A DNA stretch of 64,000 nt, from the NCBI GenBank assembly GCA_024291935.2, contig CM044314.1, forward strand, positions 22,356,001-22,420,000, in the 5' to 3' direction. The notes under the pieces are model-generated. The model did no database searches, was not told the origin of the DNA, and saw only the letters and a list, made by a program, of their open reading frames with translations. Numbering within the stretch: the first letter of the stretch is position 1; each line of letters opens with the position of its first letter. Shown here in pieces: positions 56,781 to 64,000 of this stretch. This DNA comes from Okapia johnstoni. Lineage: Eukaryota > Chordata > Mammalia > Artiodactyla > Giraffidae. Made by a program: the position numbers and the translations under genes.

Positions 56781-57776
56781 TCTTCTTCCTATGGAAGAAT
56801 GCGAACCAGTGTTCCCACTCAGGTCTCCAATGTTGGAAGGCCCACTTGCAGCCTCACTTCTACAGAACCTCCTCCTAGGGAAGTGATGGGAAACTCTGCA
56901 GGACCCAGGCAGCCTGTCTGGACCACATCCACATCCCACTTCCTGGAGGCTGAGTGTCGACATCAGTCAGGGGAGCTGCTTCATCTGCCCACTCTCTCCT
57001 CTTCCTCTTGTCTCTCAAGAGTGTGCCCAAAGGCTCCTGGAACCAGAGGACATCAGAGTTTATTTTGCAATTGCACTTTGGGGAATTATGGGCTGCTCGA
57101 GGCTGTTTCTGGGAATTGATTTGCAGCTGCACAGCTGTGCCAGTGAATGGATGTGTATTGGGGGGATGTTGGTATAGCAGTGGGGTGTCCCAGGGTCCCT
57201 AGAAATGGAAAGGCATCCTTAGGAATTCTTAGCCCACCTGGGATCAAGAGGGGTCAGGTCCATTCAAACCTAGAGATGGCTGTGGGTAAGGGAGGGCAGA
57301 GACCTGAATTTTCCAGGCACAGTGGAGGTGGTAACAAGTCCTAAGGACACTGGGAGACTGTGATTTTAGGAAGAAAACAGGGGGATCTTACTCTTAGGTG
57401 GGAAGAAGGTTGGTCAGGCACCTTGTTGCAAGCGCTTGATCAGGTCAATGATGTGGTCAACATCTTTCACACTTTGATCTGGGTTCTAAGCTGTATCTTG
57501 GAACATACCGAATATAGCCAACATCACTGTGTGTCAGAGGCCAAAAAGGCAGTGGGGAGTGTGCTGACGATCATGGGGGTAGAGGGTCCTCTGTACTAAG
57601 TGGAACAGAAAATTTCAACAGAAGATGCTGTGGGCAAAGCCCCTGAGGGCAGTTGGGAAAAGGTAGGCAATGACTTAGTCCTTCCTGACTGAAAGAGCAA
57701 CCCACTCTTGCTGTGGTCTTACTGGACACAAAAGATGAATGTCAGCCTGATGCATTATATTGGGTTGTTCCAGGGC
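56781..57776. other. Single-copy DNA
   Basis: Overlapping unrecognised frames, none over 90 codons outside the MIR overlap. No element seen. Confidence 0.45.
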
Positions 57777-57787
57777 TTTCCAGGGCT

Positions 57788-57991
57788 GTACTCTCCTGGT
57801 GCCTCAGACAGTAAAGAATCTGCCTGCAGTGTAGGAGACCCAGGTTTGATCTCTTGGTCAGGAAGATCCCCTGGAGAAGGGAATGGCTACTCACTCCAGT
57901 ATTCTTGCCTGGGAAATCCCAGGAGAGCCTGGCGTACTATAGTCTGCGTGCTGCAAAGAGTCAGACATGACTGAGCTACTAATACTTTCAC
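57788..57991 (+). repeat. Bov-tA SINE with 11-bp TSD
   Basis: GTACTCTCCTGGTGCCTCAG head, a body missing CATGGACAGAGG, and a tail GAGCTACTAATACTTTCACT. Flanked by TTTCCAGGGCT at 57777-57787 and 57992-58002. Confidence 0.95.
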
Positions 57992-58039
57992 TTTCCAGGG
58001 CTTGACTTCATCACAACTTCAGTTCCTTGAGCACAGGTT

Positions 58040-58155
58040 CACCTGTTCATCCAAGAAGCATTGCTTCAGCCCTACTGGGTGACATGCAGAGCTGTAGGTG
58101 TTGAGGACACAGCTCCAAGCAGAAGACAAAAGTCCCTGCCAGAGGGAGCTGACTT
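58040..58155 (-). repeat. L2 fragment, antisense
   Basis: GCCCTACTGGGTGACATGCA, GAGGACACAGCTCCAAGCAG and GTCCCTGCCAGAGGGAGCTG fit the reverse complement of the L2 3' region. Confidence 0.55.
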
Positions 58156-58398
58156 CTACTGTGGGCTTGGCACATGTTTTCATACACATTTTAAGCTTTG
58201 GGCTACACGTGATCTCTGTTGCATCTGTTCAACCCTGCAAACATCCACAGACATGACACGCATGCAGTGGAGTGGCCACGCCTCAGTATAGAGTCATCTA
58301 CAAAACCAAGTGCCCAGCCTGCCTGGGGGATTTGGCCCAAGTAGTAGTTTGTTGATCCCTGCTCTAGTGAAGAAGATTAGAAAAGGCTCTTTAGGGTT

Positions 58399-58532
58399 CA
58401 GTTCAGTCTCTCAGTCATGTCCAATTGCTCACGACCCCATGGACCACAGTATGCCAGGCCTCCCTGTCCATCACCAACTCCTGGAGTCTACTCAAACTCA
58501 TCTCCATTGAGTCTGTGATGCCATCCAACCAT
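58399..58532 (-). mobile_element. Very short BovB 3' end (ACTGA-type)
   Basis: Only the last 134 bp of BovB, from CAGTTCAGTCTCTCAGTCAT to GATGCCATCCAACCAT on plus. Flanked by a perfect 12-bp duplication CTCTTTAGGGTT at 58387-58398 and 58533-58544, so this is a complete, heavily 5'-truncated insertion. Confidence 0.95.
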
Positions 58533-58692
58533 CTCTTTAGGGTTAAGTTCTTCCAAATTCATTTTTCTCTCAATGCCTTTGTAGGATACTCTACACTTGA
58601 GTTGGTTTTACAGCATCCTGTGTTAGTCCCTGGCACCTTGTCACCTTGATGGAGAGGTCAAGACAGGAGAGGTGCTGCCGGAAAACACCTTC

Positions 58693-59068
58693 TGATATGG
58701 GCTGAGTCATGTCCCCCCAAATCATATGTTGAAGTCTTAATCATCAGGACCTCAGAATGTGACTGTATTGGGAGAAAGGATCTTCAAAGAAGTGATTAAA
58801 ATAAAAGAGGTCATTAGGGCGGGCCTGGTGTCCTTATAAGGAGAAGAGATCAGGGCACAGACATGCATGAAAGGAAGACCATGTGAGGACAGAGGGAGGA
58901 GATGGCCAACTACAAACCAAGGTGAGAGGCCTCCAGAGGAACCAACCCTCCTAACCAACACCTCGATCTTGGACATCTAGCCTCTAGCACTGCGAGAAAA
59001 TAGATCAGTGCTGTTTAAACCACCCAGTCTGGGGCATTGATGTGGCAGCTCAAACAAGCTAGTAGATC
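58693..59068 (+). mobile_element. MaLR (MLT1-like) LTR
   Basis: TGGGCTGAGTCATGTCCCCC, CATATGTTGAAGTCTTAATC, GGTGTCCTTATAAGGAGAAG, CATGTGAGGACAGAGGGAGG, CTAGCCTCTAGCACTGCGAG and GTGGCAGCTCAAACAAGCTA give the full MLT1 layout. Solo LTR. Confidence 0.8.
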
Positions 59069-59969
59069 TGCCCTGTCTCATGTGTAGGAGACTCCAAACT
59101 GTCAGGGCAGAGGAAGGGATGGCTGCTCATCACCAAATGCTCTTACAAGAGCTGAGGAAGCCCCAGCCCTCCTTCCTCTCCCTTTTTCTTTCCTGGCCTT
59201 GAATGGACAGCTGCCATACTGTCTTATCAGCTCCTTCTGAGAAGGTGATGCCTGGGTGGTGAAAATAAACAATTCAGAGAGAGGATAAGAGGTTGTAGAG
59301 ATGAAACTGAGGAAAACACTCCTCCCAGCCTCCACAAGGTGGAAAATATGCATTAAAACTATTGGGTAAAAGGAAACACTTTCATCTTTCACTGGAGTTG
59401 CTTTCTCAAGGAATGCCCTAGGCTGGGTGAGAGCCTTGGTCATTGGCTCGGATGGCAGGGGTCCTGCAGGAGAAGCACTGGAGCTGGGTCTTGGCATCAG
59501 AGAATCTGATTGTCTGAACTCTGGAGTCATTAGGAAAGCAAACAGCAGACCGCTGAGGTATGTGCTGTGCAGACCTCCAGCTTAGGCATTCATGTGAGCA
59601 GTGTAGCCAGTTCAAGAGTAAAATAATTCAATCAGTGCTCCAGGATCATGATGTTTTTGAGAATCAAACATACAAGCTGCTCTTGCAAGCAGAGAATCAA
59701 GAGCCTCTGAAAGGCCTGATTCTCAAACCAGGAGCCCCTCTGGGAGTCTGTCTCTGAGGCTACTGGGGCCCAGGCCAGAGTGCCTGCTCCATTCCAAGTG
59801 GAGAGACCTGCCAGCCACAGCATGGTCCTTCCCAGTGCCCCAATCCCTGCTTAAGCTTCAGCCAAGCCTTTGGCCATATCTAGGCAGGATAGCTTGAATG
59901 CCCCTCCGAGATGACTATGCAGTGGGAAAAAACAAGTTGGTCATATTTGATCACTCATAAACTGGAATA
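59069..59969. other. Single-copy DNA
   Basis: GGCCTGATTCTCAAACCAGG (59718-59737) resembles a hAT-type MER, but too little to call. A 142-codon minus frame (59102-59530) is unrecognised. Confidence 0.4.
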
Positions 59970-60878
59970 TGGCAAAGCTGTATATTGCCACACTGCTTAT
60001 TTAACTTATATGCAGAGTACATCATGTGAAATGCTGGGCTGGATGAATCACAGGTTAGAATCAAGATTGCTGGGAGAAATATCAACAACCTCAGATACGT
60101 AAATGATAGCACTCTAATGGCAGAAAGTGAAGAGGAACTAAAGAGCCTCTTGATGAGGGTGAAAGAGGAGAGTGAAAAGCCTGGCTTAAAACTCAACATT
60201 CAGAAAACTAAGATCATGGCATCCAGTCCCATTACTTCACAGCAAATAGATGGGGAAAACATGGAAATAGTGATAGACTTATTTTCTTGGGCTCCAAAAT
60301 CACTGCTAGTGGTGACTGCAGCCATGAAATAAAAAGATGCTTGCTCCTTGAAAGAAAAGCTATGACAAACCTAGACAGATTATTAAAAAGCAGAGACATC
60401 ACTTTGTCAACAAAGATCTATAGTCAAAACTGCGTTTTTTTCAGTCGTCATGTATGGATGTGAGTGTTGGGCCACAAAGAAACCTGAATGCTTAAGAATT
60501 GATGCTTTCAAATTGTGGTGCTGGAGAAGACTCTTGAGAATCCCTTGGACTGCAAAGAAATAAAACCAGTCAATCCTAAAGAAAATCAACATTGAAATAT
60601 TCTTTGGAAAGACTGTTGTTGAAGCTGCAACTCCAATACTTTGCCCACCCAATGTGAAGAGACAACTTATTGGAAAAGACCCTAGTGCTGAGAAAGATTG
60701 AGGATAAAAGGAGAAGTGGGTGTCAGAGGATGAGATGGTTAGATAGCATCACCGACTTAATGGACATAAATTTGAGCAAACTTTGGGAGATAGTGGAGGA
60801 CAGAGGAAGTTGGTGTGCAGTTAGTCCGTGGAGTTGCAAAGAGTTGGACATGAATTAGCGACTGAACAACAACAAACT
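59970..60878 (+). mobile_element. BovB LINE with mutated RT site (CAA tail)
   Basis: It starts before the RT catalytic block (GCTGTATATTGCCACACTGC). The catalytic motif reads YVND at about 60097-60108 instead of YADD, so one catalytic aspartate is lost. The frame breaks several times. The 3' tail is GAACAACAACAAA. The longest 5' reach of the CAA-tailed copies here. Confidence 0.93.
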
Positions 60879-62513
60879 AGTTTCATCTGGTTAATGTCAC
60901 ACATTCCGAGGCCTGGAGACCACATGACTCCAGGTCCAACCCCTAAGTCTATCCTGGCATTTGGAGTTCTGTGGGTCCCATGGCTCTAAGAATGGCAGGA
61001 CAGGGCATGCAGCTTGTACCCATGTGTTAGATGCACTATGTGTTAGGGAATGGCATCCAGAGTCATGGTGAAAGCCCTATTAGAGGCATGACCTGCACAG
61101 TGGTAAGTGACCTTGGTGGTTGTTTGGGAAGGGAGTGACTGTCAAATGCCAAGGACCTCTACAAAATGTTATTAGAAAATCTGAGTCCAAACTGAAATGC
61201 AAGCTTTCCTATTTTAAGATTTGGTATTTTAAAAATTATTAGTGGAACTCCATAATAGTTGCTTTCTTTGGCTTATCATGATAGCAGGAGGGTTTCAGCA
61301 CTGGATTGTTCATAGGGCTCTGCTTTGCTAGGGGCCCACAGGGATGGGGAGGAAGGTGTAGGGGAGCTACAGGCCTGGCCTAAGAAGCATTGCCCTATGA
61401 CTTGCTCCTACCACCAAGCTGGCTAGGGGAGACAGGCAAGGTTCCAGCCTCTTGGGAGATTGGGTGGAGGCCATAGTCTGTCCACATGGTTGGAGAGAGG
61501 GCTGTGGTCAGGGATTGAATGGGGCCTTTAGGCCTTGGAAATCTTTGGAAAAGCTTGGGGTTGGGGAAAGCATGACCCATTGGCCCAAAGGTTTGGTTAT
61601 GATCGTCTGGCTCCTGGGGAAAAGTAAGCTCAGGGGACAATATCTGCCAAGGTTTTGGATGGATTTGTGACAAGGGATGGCTCCAGAGCCTGAGGACCAG
61701 GACTCAGTGGGCAGCTCGTGTTGTCCATGCCTCCCAAGGCCCCTTTAGCCGTTATGCTAAGCATGTCACAGTACTTGGCTAAGAGCTGTATACAGGGAGA
61801 CTGAGCCAGAACACAGTTTTGTAGCTTTTTCCTTCAGACTTTTGTGGAAATAAGTTTCTATGGACAGGCCTGGCCAGGGACAGAGGTCTGTTTTGTGTAG
61901 GAACAATGACTACATTTTCCCCTGGAAACAACATGGGGATCCCAGGCAGCTTAGCTTTGGCAGGGCCCCCGTCCACGGGCAGATGTGCCCACATGCCTGG
62001 TTTCACACCAGGCTGTCTGTCCAGCAGACAGTGAGGAAGGGAAAGACCGTGAGGCAGGCCTGCCTTCCCACTGTGTATGGGTCCACAGTGAAGTCTGTGA
62101 CCCAAGCCGCAGACCCTGGCTGCCTGGCTCCACTCCCTGGAGACAGCAGGTCCTCTGAGCCCCTAAGAGTGAGCAGCATCAGCATCGAGAAAGAGGCTGG
62201 GGTGCAGGGTCAGACACCACTCAGCATCTTAGCCTTTCTCTAACTGCCAGAAATCCCCAAGAGGAAACACTGTTGCCAGGACCAAATGGGAAGCACCCAG
62301 AATAAGGAGCAGAGTGGGAAGAGCACATGGTGCCTGCATGCCTCACTCCTGGGTGTTGGCAGGACCAAGATCACGAGACAGTGGGGGCCTGACAGCAGAT
62401 GTGCAGTTGAGGCAGAAGGTGGTCCTCAATTTATTTGGATTCACCAGTCTCTGTTTCTTTTCTCTATTTTTACCAAAGTGATACATGCTCACAGTTTTTA
62501 AAAAAAGAGGGTA
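60879..62513. other. Single-copy DNA
   Basis: No element or exon recognised. A 127-codon plus frame at 61860-62243 is unrecognised. Confidence 0.5.
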
Positions 62514-62850
62514 ATTCCCTAGCAGTCTAGTGGTTAAGGCTCCATGCTTCTGCTGCAGGCAGCATGAGCTCAATCCTGGTCGGGGAATTAAGATCCCATA
62601 AACTATGTGGTGTGGGATACCCTGGTGGCTCCTGGTAGAGCATCCGCCATTAACAGGCAAGAGATGCAGGTTTGATCCCTAGGTCAGGAAGATCTCCTGG
62701 AGAAGGAAATGGCAACCCACTTCAGTATTCTTGCCTAGAAAACTCCCATGGACAGAGGAGACTGGCGGACTACAGTCCACGAGATCTTAAGAGTGACAAC
62801 AACAATCTAGGTGGTACAGCCAAACAAAACCCACAAAACCCCAAACAAAC
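62514..62850 (+). repeat. CHR-type SINE split by Bov-tA
   Basis: TAATTCCCTAGCAGTCTAGTGG (the second half of this is the tRNA-like A box), GCTCAATCCTGGTCGGGGAA and TTAAGATCCCATAAACTATG match the artiodactyl CHR-2 type SINE. The tail GGTGGTACAGCCAAACAAAA resumes after the nested Bov-tA at about 62808. Confidence 0.8.
62612..62806 (+). repeat. Bov-tA SINE nested in CHR
   Basis: ATACCCTGGTGGCTCCTGGT head, GAGATGCAGGTTTGATCCCT, BovA body, and a tail GAGTGACAACAACAA resembling the CAA-type BovB end. Confidence 0.88.
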
Positions 62851-63627
62851 AAAAATAAGGAAGGAAGGATGAAAGCAAGAAAGGGGAAAAGGGTCTTAAA
62901 AGGGAAGTGGTGTCTTTCCTGCCTGACCCGTTACCTCAGCTCCACCCAGAAGTGGCCTCTAGGAAGGCTTCTGGCTTTATTTCTCTCACTGCCCTGCCAC
63001 CACAGGATAGTCAGTTATTTTCTCTTTATCTGTAGGTTAAGGCATTATCATTTTTTTCATCAGTTCATTAAGAGGTTTTTTCTGGTTTTATATTTTACCC
63101 TATTTGTTTCTGACTTCTTACTTCAATTTCAAGCTCCCCTTGAGAGTTGCAGGTTCTTGTATGCCTCATGCCTGGAAAACAGAGGTGTGCTTGTACAATG
63201 TTTTGTGTTTTTACTTTTGTTTTTAATCCACATCAAATGTGTGGGCTAGATTCTTGTTCCATCCCACTTTTTAAGCAGTCTATATTGGGGAGAGCTCTCT
63301 TCCCCGGGCTGCACATCTGCCTTAACGCTACCAGCTGTAGATCCTGCACCTTCCACTCCCTACAACTTCACCGGTCACAGAAAACCCAGTCATAAAAATC
63401 CTCGGACCTCCAGGTAGGGACTTGCTGGTGACATCTCTGGGGTACATCTTTAGAAGTGGAATTGATGGCTTGTCGGTTATAAAAAGCTGGACTTTACTAA
63501 ACAATGCTTGGATGCTTTCAGCACATTTGGGTAAGGTCACTAGTGGGCTTTGCACAACAGTATGACTGTTCCCATCTCCCCAGATCTTTCATCGGTGTCA
63601 CTCAGTTTGCTAGTCTGCCAATCCGAG
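62851..63627. other. Single-copy DNA
   Basis: Nothing firm; 63030-63110 is T-rich and could be an old L1 UTR. Confidence 0.4.
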
Positions 63628-63722
63628 TTACATATATATAAAAACTATATATATGTATACACACACACACACACGTGTATGTATGTGTATATGTATGGAT
63701 AGATAGATAGGGGTATATATAG
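63628..63722. repeat. Compound microsatellite
   Basis: (TA)n, (AC)n, (GTAT)n and (GATA)n blocks follow one another. Confidence 0.9.
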
Positions 63723-63792
63723 CTCTTACCACTATTATAATTTGGATATGTCTGATTCATAGCAAATTTGAGCATCTCAACGGATATTGGCA

Positions 63793-64000
63793 GGGCTTTC
63801 CTGATAGCTCAGTTGGTAAAGGATCGACCTGCAATGCAGGAGACCTTGGTTCAATTCCTGGGTTGGGAAGATCTGCTGGAGAAGGGATAAGATACCATTC
63901 CAATATTTTTGGGCTTCCCTTGTGGCTCAGCTGGTAAAGAAATCACCTGCAATGCACGAGACCTGGGTTCGATCTCTGGGTTTGGAAGATCACCTGGAGA
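63793..64000 (+). repeat. Dimeric Bov-tA SINE, cut by window end
   Basis: Two tRNA-Glu-like units: the first starts at AGGGCTTTCCTGATAGCTCA (63793), the second at GGGCTTCCCTTGTGGCTCAG (63911), joined at CCAATATTTTT. This is the dimeric-head variant. The BovA part lies beyond the window. Confidence 0.88.

Noticed and set aside
63793..64000. tRNA-Glu genes
   Set aside because: The tRNA-like boxes belong to SINE heads, which recur over twenty times with BovA bodies.

Overview
The window is nuclear DNA from a ruminant, most likely a bovid. The lineage call rests on interspersed repeats: about twenty-three tRNA-Glu-derived Bov-tA/Bov-A2 SINEs, nine fragments of the BovB (RTE-type) LINE, artiodactyl CHR-type SINE sequence and several L1 3' ends. 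I could not separate cattle, sheep, goat, buffalo or a close relative. I found no protein-coding exon, no RNA gene and no CRISPR array. The long open frames are retrotransposon reverse-transcriptase remnants or chance frames.

Layout. 1-13 kb is mostly old DNA with MIR, L2 and MaLR (MLT1-like) relics and a few Bov-tA copies. 13-18 kb is dense in BovB and Bov-tA and holds an L1 3' end (15424-15908) with an 18-bp target duplication. 18-19 kb holds antisense L2. 19.1-21.4 kb is a young 5'-truncated L1 on the minus strand with a 13-bp target duplication. 23.8-25.7 kb is Bov-A2, a BovB piece and an old L1. 27.2-28.3 kb is a BovB copy with a long open RT frame. 28.3-36 kb is largely single-copy DNA with MIR, MER5A and two tandem repeats. 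36-37.6 kb has two SINEs and old L1 3' ends. 37.6-41 kb is the most gene-like part: paired MEF2-type motifs near 38.7 kb and a CpG-rich segment at about 40.0-40.47 kb. 42-47.6 kb is a nest of BovB, L1, Bov-tA and an antisense LTR. 47.7-51.5 kb and 58.7-59.1 kb carry MaLR LTRs, one invaded by two SINEs. 51.5-63.6 kb is single-copy DNA with scattered L2/MIR, SINEs and a full-tailed BovB. The window ends inside a dimeric SINE.

How the parts relate. BovB copies and the Bov SINEs are an established autonomous/non-autonomous pair. Many insertions here can be dated relative to one another because they are nested or keep target-site duplications that I located by eye. I found no operon-like or multi-gene system. 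The items most worth a second look are the CpG-rich segment, the L1 insertion that seems to carry transduced 3' flank, the nested BovB/SINE insertion sharing one target motif, and two BovB tail types. Family names come from recalled consensus features, not from a database search.
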